Assembly (NCBI RefSeq): GCF_003932785.1
Contig: NZ_RQYT01000021.1
Coordinates: 1 to 45,495, forward strand
Source of the DNA: Arachnia propionica
GTDB taxonomy: Bacteria > Actinomycetota > Actinomycetes > Propionibacteriales > Propionibacteriaceae
Length of the DNA stretch: 45,495 bases
Direction: 5' to 3'
In this document: positions 17,576-26,063 of the stretch, piece by piece
Position numbering within the stretch: position 1 is the stretch's first letter
Layout: every line of letters starts with the position of its first letter
Program-made: the position numbers and the translations under genes
Notes under the pieces: generated by a model
The model's database searches: none
Seen by the model: the letters and a program-made list of their open reading frames with translations, nothing else
Told to the model about the DNA's origin: nothing

Positions 17576-17964
17576 GGTCCACGCCCCGGCTCCCACGGCA
17601 CGAAGGCGCTGGCGCTGAGCGGCACCGCACCCAACCCGGGGATCGGCACCTCCTTCGCGAGCACCACCTCCACGCCCTTGCGGGTGTTCACCGTGCTCAA
17701 CTCCACCCCGGCGGGGGCCCGCCCCAGCGCCTCATCCGCGGCGCGCCGGTCCCCGCGCGCCAGGTGCCGGGCCACCTCGGTGCTGCTGGTCTGCAACTCC
17801 GCCTTGACCACCCCGAGCAGGACCACACCCGCCAACACCCCGAGCATCGTCACCACGGCCAGCAGACCCAGCGCCAGCTCGACGGTGACCATGCCCCGCT
17901 GACCGCCGCCACGCCCCCCGGACCGGGCCGGGGAGCGTGGGACGGGATGAGCCGTCCCACGCAT
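17572..17964 (-). CDS. TadE-like pseudopilin
   Basis: The 130-residue protein has a Pro/Arg/Gly-rich leader, then QRGMVTVELALGLLAVVTML, where the Glu five residues after the predicted cleavage region and the following hydrophobic helix match TadE-type pseudopilins. The soluble C-terminal part includes an amphipathic helix (KAELQTSSTEVARHLARGD). It belongs to the tad/Flp pilus set with the pilin gene 5 nt upstream and the TadG-like gene overlapping downstream. I chose the ATG giving a short leader; an in-frame start 48 nt upstream would overlap the pilin gene. Confidence 0.85.
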   Translation of the reverse strand: MRGTAHPVPRSPARSGGRGGGQRGMVTVELALGLLAVVTMLGVLAGVVLLGVVKAELQTSSTEVARHLARGDRRAADEALGRAPAGVELSTVNTRKGVEVVLAKEVPIPGLGAVPLSASAFVPWEPGRGP

Positions 17965-17969
17965 GACCG

Positions 17970-18179
17970 TCAGCTGTGGGGAGCGACCTTCACGAAGAGA
18001 TCGGTGATCCACTTCATCATCGTGTCGAAGATGGCGTTGTCGTTGAAGATGCGCAGCAGCAGCATTGCCGCGGCGGCCGCCCCGAGCAGGCCGATGGCGT
18101 ACTCGACGGTGGTCAGCCCCCGCTCAGCGAGACGACGGGCGGGCTTGGCGGAGCGGCGCACAGGAATCAGAGCGGACAT
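17970..18179 (-). CDS. DUF4244 Flp-type pilin
   Basis: The 69-residue product is the probable major pilin. It has a basic leader (VRRSAKPARRLAERG), then LTTVEYAIGLLGAAAAAMLLLR with the Glu at +5 after the glycine, and a short C-terminal tail. This is the DUF4244 form linked to actinobacterial tad clusters. A GGGG purine tract precedes the ATG. A prepilin peptidase, which cleavage after the glycine would need, is not in this window. The gene is separated from tadC by the helicase and propeller genes, unlike the mycobacterial order where the pilin follows tadC directly. Confidence 0.88.
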   Translation of the reverse strand: MSALIPVRRSAKPARRLAERGLTTVEYAIGLLGAAAAAMLLLRIFNDNAIFDTMMKWITDLFVKVAPHS

Positions 18180-18249
18180 GGTTTCCCCTTTCGGATGATC
18201 CCGGACGACTGTCGACCGGTGACATCCACACCATGGACAGCCGGAGCCC

Positions 18250-20520
18250 TCAGGAACGCTTGTCCACAGGTCGGAGCAGCTGATCGAGGAGGTCCGTCGC
18301 GGCCGCCCTGTCCAACATCTGGTTGGCGTTGCCGCACTTCGGGGAGACGACGCAGGCCGGGCAGCCGTCGTCACAGCGGCACTGCCGCAACCGCTCCAGC
18401 GTCGCGCCCAGCCATTCCTCGGCCACCTCATACCCCCGGGCTGCGAAACCGGCTCCTCCGGCCAGGGCATCGTGGACGAACACCGTCGCCAGGCCCGTGT
18501 CCGGGTGCAGGGCCGTCGAGACGCCGCCGATGTCCCACCGGTCGCACGGGGCGAAGGCGGGCAGCAGGCCGATCGCGGTGTGCTCCGCGGCGTGGGCGGC
18601 GGCACCGACCGCCAGCTCCCGCGCCACCGTGCCGGGGGTGATCCGTCGCGCGATCCGCTCCGGCACCGTGTACCAGACCGCCTGGGTGACGAGGACGTGC
18701 TCGTCACACTCCAGCTCGGTGGCGTCGAGGACGTCGTGGGTCACCTCGTCGCGCCGGAGATACCCCGTCACCTGCCACGTCAGCCGCACCTCCCCGAAGC
18801 ACACCTCCGTCGCCCCCAGCGGCTTGCGGCTGAGTTCCCGGACGATCTCGATGTCCCGCCGCGACTCCGGCACGGTGTACCAGGTGGGGCGGGAGGCGAT
18901 CACGAGGGCCTGGCGCTCCGCCAGGTTGAGGGAGGTCACGATGAACGGCTGGCCCTGGTGCAGGTAGACCGCGCCGACGTGGACGGTGCGATCGGCGGCC
19001 TCTGGGTCGACCACCCCGATGACGGCCCCCGTCGAACGCTCGATGATCTCGACGGGTCTCGGTCCGGTGGCGCGCAGGTCGATGTGGTCCACCGCCCGGT
19101 CGGGACGGGTCCAGAACCAGCGGCCGCCGCGGTCCCGCAGCACGCCCCCCGCCACCAGATGCGCGGCCAACGGCAGCGTCGTCGGACCGAACCAGCGGGC
19201 GTCGTCGGCACTGAGCGGCAGCTCCTGCGCGGCGGCGGCCAGGTGCGGGCCGAGCACGTGGGGGTTGCCGGGATGGCAGACCGCGGCCTCGACGGGGCTG
19301 TCGAGCACCAACTCGGGGTGGGACAGCAGGTAGGCGTCGAGGGGATTCTCGCTGGCGAGCAGCACGACGAGGGACTCCTGCCCGGCCCGACCCGCCCGGC
19401 CGGCCCGCTGCCAGAACGACGACAGTCTCCCCGGGAAGCCGGAGATGAGCACGGCGCTGACCCCGGAGACGTCGATGCCCAGCTCCAGCGCGCTGGTGGT
19501 GGCCAGGCCGAGGATGCGTCCCTCCTGCAGGGCCGCCTCGAGGTCCCTGCGTTCCGTCGGCAGGTAGCCGCCCCGGTAGGAGGCGATCCGCGACGGCTCG
19601 ACGGCGAGTTCCGCCGCGGCCAGGGCAGTGAGCTCGGCCCCGGTCCTGGCGGGGACGAAGGCGAGGGCCTGGGCGCCGGCGTCCGCGAGTCCGGCCAGCA
19701 GCCGGGCCGTGTCGTGCCGCAGCGTGGTCGACGGCTGCCACAGCACGACGGTGCGCGGCGGTTCCGGGGCGGTGGACTCGGCGACCACCGCCACCTCGTC
19801 CTCCCCGATGAGGGCCCCGGCGAAGCTCGCCGCGTTGGGGGCCGTCGCGGTGCTGAGCAGCACCGTCGGGTCGGCGCCGTGGTGGGAGGCGAGGCGACGC
19901 AGCCGCCGGATCACCTGCGCGACGTGGGCCCCGAACACCCCCTGGTAGTGGTGGGCCTCGTCGACGACGATGTACCGTAGCCCGCCGAGCAGCGCCGCCC
20001 ACCGCTCGTGGCGGGGCAGGACGGAGAAGTGGAGCATGTCCGGGTTGGTGAGCACCAGGTGGGCGTGCTCCCTGGCGAAGCGACGTTCGGCCTCGTCGGA
20101 GTCGCCGTCGAGGGTGCCGATCCTCACCCCGTCGGGCGCCAGCTCGGTGGCTGCGCGGGCCTGGTCGTGGGCGAGGGCCTTCGTGGGGGCCAGGTACAAG
20201 GTGGTGGGGCGGCGACGGAGGAATCCCCGCGCCGAGATGGTGGCCTCCCCGCAGGCGGCGGTGAACACCGGCATGAGGTAGGCAAGGGACTTGCCGCTGC
20301 CCGTGGGGGTGCAGATCGCGGCGTGGCGTCCGGAATGGGCGAGATCGGCGAAGGCCACCTGGTGGGTGAAGGGGCGTTCCAGCCCGGCGTCCCGCAGCGC
20401 GGCGAGGACCGAGTCGGGCAGCCACGCCGGCCATTCACCATGGCCGCCGGGACGCCCGTCGAGGCGCCGCACCGTCACGGCCTCGTCGGCCGAGGTCACC
20501 CAGTCCCAGTTCACCGGCAC
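18250..20520 (-). CDS. DEAD/DEAH-box helicase with DUF1998-type C-terminus (Rv3649/MrfA-like)
   Basis: The roughly 756-residue SF2 helicase has motif I CTPTGSGKS (about 70-78), motif II VDEAHHYQG, motif III LSTATAP and a second RecA domain with the motif VI stretch QRAGRAGRAGQ. The C-terminal domain carries four cysteines (CRCDDGCPAC and PKCGN), as in MrfA/DUF1998 proteins that act in DNA repair such as mitomycin C resistance. This is the helicase that names the 'helicase/secretion neighbourhood'. The open frame continues upstream into the family B repeat, so I place the start at one of the clustered GTG codons (20523, 20520 or 20514); the exact one is uncertain. Confidence 0.88.
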   Translation of the reverse strand: MPVNWDWVTSADEAVTVRRLDGRPGGHGEWPAWLPDSVLAALRDAGLERPFTHQVAFADLAHSGRHAAICTPTGSGKSLAYLMPVFTAACGEATISARGFLRRRPTTLYLAPTKALAHDQARAATELAPDGVRIGTLDGDSDEAERRFAREHAHLVLTNPDMLHFSVLPRHERWAALLGGLRYIVVDEAHHYQGVFGAHVAQVIRRLRRLASHHGADPTVLLSTATAPNAASFAGALIGEDEVAVVAESTAPEPPRTVVLWQPSTTLRHDTARLLAGLADAGAQALAFVPARTGAELTALAAAELAVEPSRIASYRGGYLPTERRDLEAALQEGRILGLATTSALELGIDVSGVSAVLISGFPGRLSSFWQRAGRAGRAGQESLVVLLASENPLDAYLLSHPELVLDSPVEAAVCHPGNPHVLGPHLAAAAQELPLSADDARWFGPTTLPLAAHLVAGGVLRDRGGRWFWTRPDRAVDHIDLRATGPRPVEIIERSTGAVIGVVDPEAADRTVHVGAVYLHQGQPFIVTSLNLAERQALVIASRPTWYTVPESRRDIEIVRELSRKPLGATEVCFGEVRLTWQVTGYLRRDEVTHDVLDATELECDEHVLVTQAVWYTVPERIARRITPGTVARELAVGAAAHAAEHTAIGLLPAFAPCDRWDIGGVSTALHPDTGLATVFVHDALAGGAGFAARGYEVAEEWLGATLERLRQCRCDDGCPACVVSPKCGNANQMLDRAAATDLLDQLLRPVDKRS

Positions 20521-20549
20521 CACTCTGCCATCCCGACCACCGCCCCGCC

Positions 20550-20661
20550 GGTTCGCCTGTCTTGAGTCCGGTTCGCCTGCCATTTCCGCGGCTCGCCTGT
20601 CCTGTTGGGCAGGCGAAGTGAAAGAAGGCAGGCGTTTCCCACCCAAGGCAGGCGAAACCAG
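20550..20661. repeat. Family B six-box palindromic intergenic repeat, copy 1
   Basis: In reverse orientation to copy 2 (33250-33361), this 112-bp element has three CGCCTG boxes followed by three CAGGCG boxes at 19-20 bp spacing, and begins GGTTCGCCTG and ends CAGGCGAAACC. Its reverse complement aligns to copy 2 over its whole length with scattered changes. It lies upstream of the helicase gene and downstream of the propeller gene. Confidence 0.85.
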
Positions 20662-20719
20662 TGGGAGGTAGACGGAGCGACGGCGGGCAGGTGCGGCGGC
20701 GGGACGGCGAGACGTCGCC

Positions 20720-21628
20720 TCACAGCTCGACGGTGTACCAGCGCGGGCCGTCGAAGAGGTGGGCTCGGGATCCCCGGCAGCTGACGGCGCTCCACCGGCC
20801 GGGCGCGACGTCGATCGCCAGTCTGCCCCGCCCGGTCTCGACGAACCTGTCCCCCTCGATGCGCCCCGTCACCCACCGCAGCGGGTCGTCGTAGCTCCCG
20901 ATGAGCCCGACCCGGTTCCCGGAGACGACCAGACCCAGCGGGCCGTCGACGTTCCTCGTCGGGATGAGCCGGGAGTGTCCCGACTGGATGTGCAGCAGCG
21001 GGAAGTCCGGATACGGGCACGCCCACACCTCGTCGTCGCCGACGTTGAGGGCGTAGACGTCGGCGATGATGCTCAGCCCTGCACCCCAGCGCCTCCCGAG
21101 GTCCCTGGACCAGGCGACGATGCCGTCGCTGCCGAGCGGCTCCCGCGTTCCGGACCCGGTCCCCCAGCCCCGATTCCCAAAGACCCCCTCGTCGAAGTAG
21201 CCGGTCCAGACGGTGTCGTCGGGCGCGACCACGAGGTGCTGGATGCCGTCGCCCAGGCAGCCCTCCCGGGTCACCCGGCCGTCCCGGTCGATCACCAAGG
21301 CGTTGTTCTCCGGGCCGGAGGACCTGAAGTGGCAGCGGGCCCCGACCACGAGGAAGGAACCGTCCGAGAACTCCTCGATGAAGGGGAAGGTGACCGGGAC
21401 GGCGGCGGGGACGCAGGACAGCGGCGTCGTCGAATCGGCGTAGGAGGCCAGCACCACCGGCACCGGCTCCGCCAGCCGCGACACCGCCTGATGGTTGACC
21501 CGGGGTGGGTCCGCCAACTCGGTGCTCGTCGCCCACATCGCGACCGGACCACTCACCGAGACCGCGGCGGCGATCAACTGGTCCGCGCCCTCCGGGGGCT
21601 CGAGGACCCCGCAGTCCAGCACCTCCAT
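20720..21628 (-). CDS. Beta-propeller-like protein of unknown function
   Basis: The 302-residue protein has repeated beta-strand blades, for example PDDTVWTGYFDEGVFGNRGWG, VYALNVGDDEVWACPYPDFPLLHI and GPLGLVVSGNRVGLIGSY. This pattern recalls a family of uncharacterised bacterial proteins with conserved YFDEGVFGN and ALNV blocks. No signal peptide is seen, so it is probably cytoplasmic. GGAG lies seven bases before the ATG. It sits 38 nt after tadC on the same strand, in a place where mycobacteria have the pilin gene. A role in pilus function is possible only by position. Function unknown. Confidence 0.65.
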   Translation of the reverse strand: MEVLDCGVLEPPEGADQLIAAAVSVSGPVAMWATSTELADPPRVNHQAVSRLAEPVPVVLASYADSTTPLSCVPAAVPVTFPFIEEFSDGSFLVVGARCHFRSSGPENNALVIDRDGRVTREGCLGDGIQHLVVAPDDTVWTGYFDEGVFGNRGWGTGSGTREPLGSDGIVAWSRDLGRRWGAGLSIIADVYALNVGDDEVWACPYPDFPLLHIQSGHSRLIPTRNVDGPLGLVVSGNRVGLIGSYDDPLRWVTGRIEGDRFVETGRGRLAIDVAPGRWSAVSCRGSRAHLFDGPRWYTVEL

Positions 21629-21666
21629 CCGCGATCTCCCCGTCCATGGCTCCCACGGCCCTCTGG

Positions 21667-22260
21667 TCAGCCGAGGAACCGACTCACGAGCGAGGCTACC
21701 AACGGCACGACCCCCAGCAGCACGAAGGCGGGCAGGAAGCAGGCCATGAGCGGCTGCACCGATTTCACCCCCACCGCGCGTGCGGCCCGCATCGCCTCCT
21801 CCCTGCGGCGACGCCTGGCCTCCTCCGCGTGGACGCGCAGGCTCTCGGTCATCCCGGTCCCGCTGCGCAGCGACCGGGCCAGATCCCGGGCGGGCAGCCC
21901 CCACACCGGATGGTCCGCGAGTCCCAGCCAGGCCTCGCTCGGGTCCCGACCGAGATGCAGGGCAGAGACCACCCCACCCAGCACCTCCGCCGTCGCCGCC
22001 GGGCTGAGGTCCCGCATCGTGCCGGCAGCCGCCGTGAGCGTCGCCCCGGATTCCAGGCACACCGCCATGAGTTCCAGGGTCTGGGGCAACTCCGCCGCGA
22101 CGCGGCTCCTCCCCTTGCGCCGCCCCGGCCGGAGCCGCTCCCACCACCGCCCCGACCGTCCCTGCGGCCGCGGGTCCTCCCGGATCCGCGCCAGCCGATC
22201 CGGCGGCCAGGCGAGCAGCACCGCCGCGGCCAGCCCCAACCCGACCAGCAGCCCGGTCAT
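21667..22260 (-). CDS. TadC-like type II/IV secretion platform protein
   Basis: The 197-residue membrane protein has an N-terminal helix (about 2-17), a cytoplasmic GspF-type domain (VAAELPQTLELMAVCLESGATLTAA, LGGVVSALHLGRDPSEAW) and C-terminal membrane segments ending VPLVASLVSRFLG. With TadB it forms the inner-membrane platform for Flp pilus assembly. It is shorter than many TadC proteins, as usual for this actinobacterial cluster. The ATG overlaps the tadB stop by ATGA. Confidence 0.85.
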   Translation of the reverse strand: MTGLLVGLGLAAAVLLAWPPDRLARIREDPRPQGRSGRWWERLRPGRRKGRSRVAAELPQTLELMAVCLESGATLTAAAGTMRDLSPAATAEVLGGVVSALHLGRDPSEAWLGLADHPVWGLPARDLARSLRSGTGMTESLRVHAEEARRRRREEAMRAARAVGVKSVQPLMACFLPAFVLLGVVPLVASLVSRFLG

Positions 22261-23030
22261 GGCGTCACCGCCAGCCGCTCGGTCCACACCAACCCGATGG
22301 CGACCAACCCCACCGCCGCCAGCACCAGCCATCCGCCCGCCGGATGGCCCAGCAGGAACGCGAGCGGGTTCGCGCCCGCTAGGAATCCCAGGCCGAGGGC
22401 GAACAACGGCAGCAGCGCCAGCACCCGGGCGCTCCCCCTGGCCATCGACAGCTCCGCCGTCACCACCCCGCGCAGCTCCCGCTCGGCGCGCAGGGCGTCC
22501 GCGACCTGCACGAGCACCGACGCCACCGGCGCCCCCAACCGCTCCGCGATCCGCCACGCCACCGCGAGCTGCCCGAAACCCTCCCGCCCCGGGGCCTCCG
22601 CCACCGCGGCCAGGGCGTCCGGGACATCCGCACCCAGCCGGGCCGTCGCGACGACGGGGGCCAGCGCCGCGCAGTCCTTCGCCGCCTCCGTCAACGCCGA
22701 GGTGGGGATCCGCCCCGCCCGCAGCAGCAGCGCCAACCCCAGGATGGCCCGGGCGGTTTCCTCCTCACGACGCCGCAGCCGCCGCTCCCGCATCGTCCTG
22801 GCGGCCAGCCACGTCGCCGTCGCCGCGGCCACGGTCCCGGCCGACACCCACGCCACCGCCCCGCCGCCGCCCAGCAGGACCGCCACCAGCGGCGGCACCG
22901 CCCACAGCGCCCGCGGCACACCCCTGCCGCGCCTTGGCCGCGGCGAGGACTCGAGCCGACGCAGCGAGGGCCGCGACCCGAACAGCACCAGCACCGCCAC
23001 CGCGACGAGCACGCCGACGAGCCAGCTCAC
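22257..23030 (-). CDS. TadB-like type II secretion system F family protein
   Basis: The 257-residue protein has N-terminal membrane helices (about 1-16, 47-77), a T2SSF domain (ETARAILGLALLLRAGRIPTSALTEAA, FGQLAVAWRIAERLGAPVASVLVQVADALRAE) and C-terminal helices. It pairs with the downstream TadC-like protein. The GTG at 23030 overlaps the tadA stop as GTGA; a longer frame inside tadA is unlikely. Confidence 0.87.
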   Translation of the reverse strand: MSWLVGVLVAVAVLVLFGSRPSLRRLESSPRPRRGRGVPRALWAVPPLVAVLLGGGGAVAWVSAGTVAAATATWLAARTMRERRLRRREEETARAILGLALLLRAGRIPTSALTEAAKDCAALAPVVATARLGADVPDALAAVAEAPGREGFGQLAVAWRIAERLGAPVASVLVQVADALRAERELRGVVTAELSMARGSARVLALLPLFALGLGFLAGANPLAFLLGHPAGGWLVLAAVGLVAIGLVWTERLAVTP

Positions 23031-24163
23031 GGCACCCACCCCAGCCACCGCTCGAGCCGTTGCCTTCCCGGGCCCGGCTCCTGGCCGCCGTCGTGGAACC
23101 GCCACGCCGGCACCACCTCGACCAGCCCGTCACCGGCGCGCTGGCACACCCCCACCTCGGCGAGCCGCCGACCCCCGTCGGCCTCGCGTCGGAGGTGGAG
23201 CACAACCCGCAGCGCGGAGGCGACCTGCGCGTGGCAGGCCTCCCGCCCCAGCCCACCGAGGGCCGCGAGCGCCTCCAGCCGGGCCGGGACGTCGTCGGCG
23301 GAGTTGGCGTGGATGGTGCCGCAGCCGCCCTCGTGCCCGGTGTTGAGGGCCGTCAGGAGGTCCACGACCTCAGCCCCGCGCACCTCCCCCAGCACCAGCC
23401 GGTCCGGGCGCATCCGCAGCGCCTGCCGCACCAGCGCGGTGAGCGTGATGGCGCCGTGCCCCTCGTTGTTCGCCGGTCGCGCCTCGAGACGGACGCAGTG
23501 CGGATGCTCCGGCACCAGCTCGCGGGAGTCCTCGACGAGGATGATCCGCTCCCCCGCCGGCACCTCCGCCAGCAGGGCCGCCAGCAGCGTCGTCTTGCCC
23601 GTCCCCGTGCCCCCAGAGACCAGATGGGGCAACCGGCGCGCGACGATGGCCCGGCACAGCTCCAGCCCCAACGGCGTGAGCGACCCCGACTCGCGCAGCC
23701 GCGCCAGACTGAACCGTCGGGAACCGGGGATCCGCAACGAGATGCACGTGCCGGGGCTCGCCGTCGGCGCGAGGACCGCGTGGAGCCGCACCCCGCCCGG
23801 CAACCGGGCGTCGACGAAGGGCTGCGCGTCGTCCAGCCGCCGACCCGCGTTCGCCGCCAACCGGATGGCCAGCCGCCGCACCGCCTCGTCGTCGGGGAAG
23901 CCGAGCCCGACGACCTCCAGGCCCGCGCCCCGGTCCACCAGCACCTGGTCCGGGCCGTTGACCAGCACATCCGTGACCTCCGGATCCGCCAGCAGTTCCT
24001 CCAACGGCCCGGCCCCCACCGAGTGGCGACGCAGCTCGTCCAGCGCCTCCCGCAGCGACCGATCCGTCACCACCACCCCCATCGCCCGCATCGCCACGGC
24101 GACGTCGGCCGGGGTGTGGGGGCGGCCGAGCCTGCCCAGCCGCTGCTGCAACTCGTCGAGCAT
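23027..24163 (-). CDS. TadA-like secretion ATPase (helicase/secretion neighbourhood type)
   Basis: The 378-residue GspE/VirB11-type ATPase powers Flp pilus assembly. It has the family N-terminal segment LLADPEVTDVLVNGPDQVLVD, the Walker A motif GGTGTGKTT (184-192), the Asp-box ILVEDSREL and the Walker B-like RLVLGEVRGAEV, followed by the His box TGHEGGCGTIHANS. Adjacent GTG and ATG codons offer two starts; I use the ATG. Both overlap the preceding CpaE-like gene's stop, so translation is coupled. Confidence 0.92.
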   Translation of the reverse strand: MLDELQQRLGRLGRPHTPADVAVAMRAMGVVVTDRSLREALDELRRHSVGAGPLEELLADPEVTDVLVNGPDQVLVDRGAGLEVVGLGFPDDEAVRRLAIRLAANAGRRLDDAQPFVDARLPGGVRLHAVLAPTASPGTCISLRIPGSRRFSLARLRESGSLTPLGLELCRAIVARRLPHLVSGGTGTGKTTLLAALLAEVPAGERIILVEDSRELVPEHPHCVRLEARPANNEGHGAITLTALVRQALRMRPDRLVLGEVRGAEVVDLLTALNTGHEGGCGTIHANSADDVPARLEALAALGGLGREACHAQVASALRVVLHLRREADGGRRLAEVGVCQRAGDGLVEVVPAWRFHDGGQEPGPGRQRLERWLGWVP

Positions 24164-25167
24164 CACCGCACCTGCTCCAGCACCCGTCGCGAGTCCCGGG
24201 CCAGCCGCCTGGCCAGCCGGGACCCCACGCTGATCCCCTCCGCCGCCAGCCGCGGCACCCTCGGATCCTCGCGCACCTGCCCGATCAGCGGCGCCCCCAG
24301 CGCCTCGGCGACGGCGTCGGCGGCCAGCGCCCTGCCCCTCCCGCGACGCACCAGCACCCCGACGCCGTGCTCCCCCCACACCTGGGCGGCCGCGACGGAG
24401 GAGACATCCGCGCCCACCAGCCTCAGGACGAGGGCCTGACCGACCGACCACGCCCGGGCGGTGTCGCACCCGGCGTCGACCACGACGAGGTCATGGCTGC
24501 GGCGCAGGGCCCGCAGCACGGAGTCCACGGCCTCACGACCCGGGTCCCGCCCCAACCGGCGACCCCGCGGCAGGACCTGCACCCGGTCCACCGTCGCGAG
24601 ATGCGGGGTCAGGTCCCCGATCTCCCCCTGCGCCTCGTGGAGGTCGTCCCAGCTCATCCCCGCCTGGGTCTCCGCCCCGAACAGCAGGTCCAGGCCGCCG
24701 CCGCGGGCCAGCTCAACCGCCACGGACCTCAGCCCCGCCTCCGCCGCCCGGGTGGCCAGCGCCGCGCACAGGGAGCTCACCCCCAGGCCGCCGCTGGCCC
24801 CCACGACCGCGACGACACGCCCCTCCGCACACTCGGCCCCGCCCGCCGTCATGGCCTCCGCCAGGCGCGACGCCTGATCGGGCAGCAGGAGTGCGGGAAT
24901 GGACAACTCCGCCGACCGACGCAGCAGCTCCGGCTGGTCGAAACCGACGACCCACGTGCCCGGCGGGGCACCGAGGCCCGCCACGCCCGACGCCTGATCC
25001 GCGCCGACGAGACGCAGCGACGCCGCCTGCCACAGTTCCCTGAGCTGCTCGCGCCCACGGACCAGGGTCAGCTCGACGCCGAGCGCCAAGGCTGTCGACT
25101 CAACGGTCTCGATGAGGGTCGGGTCGCGAGACACCAGCAGAGGTGACGAGGATTCAACAGTGCTCAC
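24163..25167 (-). CDS. CpaE/Ssd-like P-loop protein at the head of the tad cluster
   Basis: The 334-residue protein corresponds to the CpaE homologue of the helicase/secretion neighbourhood (Rv3660c, septum-site-determining-like). An N-terminal receiver-like region (about 1-110) precedes a MinD/ParA-type ATPase domain with GASGGLGVSSL, a deviant Walker A in which the usual lysine is replaced, as is common in this subgroup. VVVDAGCD follows. It probably localises the pilus machinery. The GTG start is supported by CACAGT six bases upstream. Confidence 0.85.
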   Translation of the reverse strand: MSTVESSSPLLVSRDPTLIETVESTALALGVELTLVRGREQLRELWQAASLRLVGADQASGVAGLGAPPGTWVVGFDQPELLRRSAELSIPALLLPDQASRLAEAMTAGGAECAEGRVVAVVGASGGLGVSSLCAALATRAAEAGLRSVAVELARGGGLDLLFGAETQAGMSWDDLHEAQGEIGDLTPHLATVDRVQVLPRGRRLGRDPGREAVDSVLRALRRSHDLVVVDAGCDTARAWSVGQALVLRLVGADVSSVAAAQVWGEHGVGVLVRRGRGRALAADAVAEALGAPLIGQVREDPRVPRLAAEGISVGSRLARRLARDSRRVLEQVR

Positions 25168-25173
25168 ATCTAC

Positions 25174-25179
25174 ACTGTG
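25174..25179 (-). promoter_or_regulatory. -10-like box CACAGT of the tad operon
   Basis: CACAGT lies 6 nt before the GTG start of the CpaE-like gene; it is a CANNNT variant like those at 3874 and 36157. It would be the leading promoter of the pilus cluster. Confidence 0.35.
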
Positions 25180-25260
25180 GGCAACCGCGAGCCCGATCGT
25201 TCATCGAGATTGAAATCGGTGGATAACCTGAACCACACCGGCCCCTACCCACGAGAAGAG

Positions 25261-26031
25261 ATGTCGAAGATCAACCCCCTGCCCCCCGAGGCCCTCACCT
25301 GGCTGGCCGTCTGGCCAGGGGTGCGAGGGCTCACCATCGGCAGCCACCAGCTGGCCCGCCGACTGCTGGAGGCCGGGCACACGATGTTCGCGATGGCGCA
25401 CGAGGAACGCGACATCGACCGGCTCCGCGGCGGCGTCGGCATCACCCCGATCTGGGCCCGCCCCGAGGCGATGCCGATCGACCCGTGCCAGTTCGACGTG
25501 GTGTTCTGCCACCAGAGCTTCCACCACTTCGACGCCCCCCGCTCCCTCTCCGAGATCGCCCGGGTGCTGCGTCCCGGCGGCTGCTTCTCCGCCTCGTACG
25601 TCGTCCGCGACGACTCGGTCCCGTGGGTGCGGCGCCTCACCGCGCTGCTGCGCCACTACGACCCGATGGCGATGCGCGGCGAGTACGGCCACGACTCGCT
25701 GGACGCGATCGACCAGTGCAAGTACTTCCCCGAGGTCGAGCACCGCGCCTTCAGGATCTGGCAGGAGATCTCCCTGCCGGAGCTGCAGAAGCTCGTCGCC
25801 TCGCAACCGCTGTCCCGCAACCTCTCCGAGACGCAGTCCCAGCGGCTCCGCGACGAGGTGCGGGAGCTGTTCGAACACGCCGTGCGCCCCGGGGAGAACC
25901 TCAAACTGCCGTTCCAGCTGCTGGCGTGGCGCGCCTGGGTGAACCACGACGAGCTGACCGCCCCCGTCGCTCCGCCCGAGACCGGCATCCGGATCGACGT
26001 CCAGGTTCCCCAAAACCCCCGGTGGTCGTAG
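25261..26031 (+). CDS. Methyltransferase-like protein with degenerate SAM motif I
   Basis: The 256-residue protein resembles class I SAM-dependent methyltransferases in its middle (FDVVFCHQSFHHFDAPRSLSEIARVLRPGGCFSASYVVRDDSVPW). This matches post-I and motif II/III patterns of UbiE-like enzymes. The glycine-rich motif I is degenerate (LTIGSHQLARRLLEAGH), so SAM binding is uncertain. The region after 150 is not typical. It is divergent from the CpaE-like gene, with GAGAAGAG before the ATG. An in-frame upstream start is possible but has no ribosome site. Substrate unknown. Confidence 0.7.
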   Translation: MSKINPLPPEALTWLAVWPGVRGLTIGSHQLARRLLEAGHTMFAMAHEERDIDRLRGGVGITPIWARPEAMPIDPCQFDVVFCHQSFHHFDAPRSLSEIARVLRPGGCFSASYVVRDDSVPWVRRLTALLRHYDPMAMRGEYGHDSLDAIDQCKYFPEVEHRAFRIWQEISLPELQKLVASQPLSRNLSETQSQRLRDEVRELFEHAVRPGENLKLPFQLLAWRAWVNHDELTAPVAPPETGIRIDVQVPQNPRWS

Positions 26032-26063
26032 GGTAGGAACAACCTCGTGGCGAAAGGACGACC

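Noticed and set aside
20521-20646. N-terminal extension of the helicase into the family B repeat
   Set aside because: The extra 42 residues are the translation of the repeat, and homologous helicases start near the GTG cluster at 20514-20523.
20759-24439. A 1226-residue plus-strand ORF
   Set aside because: It is Pro/Arg/Ala-rich noise antisense to the tad genes, caused by high G+C.
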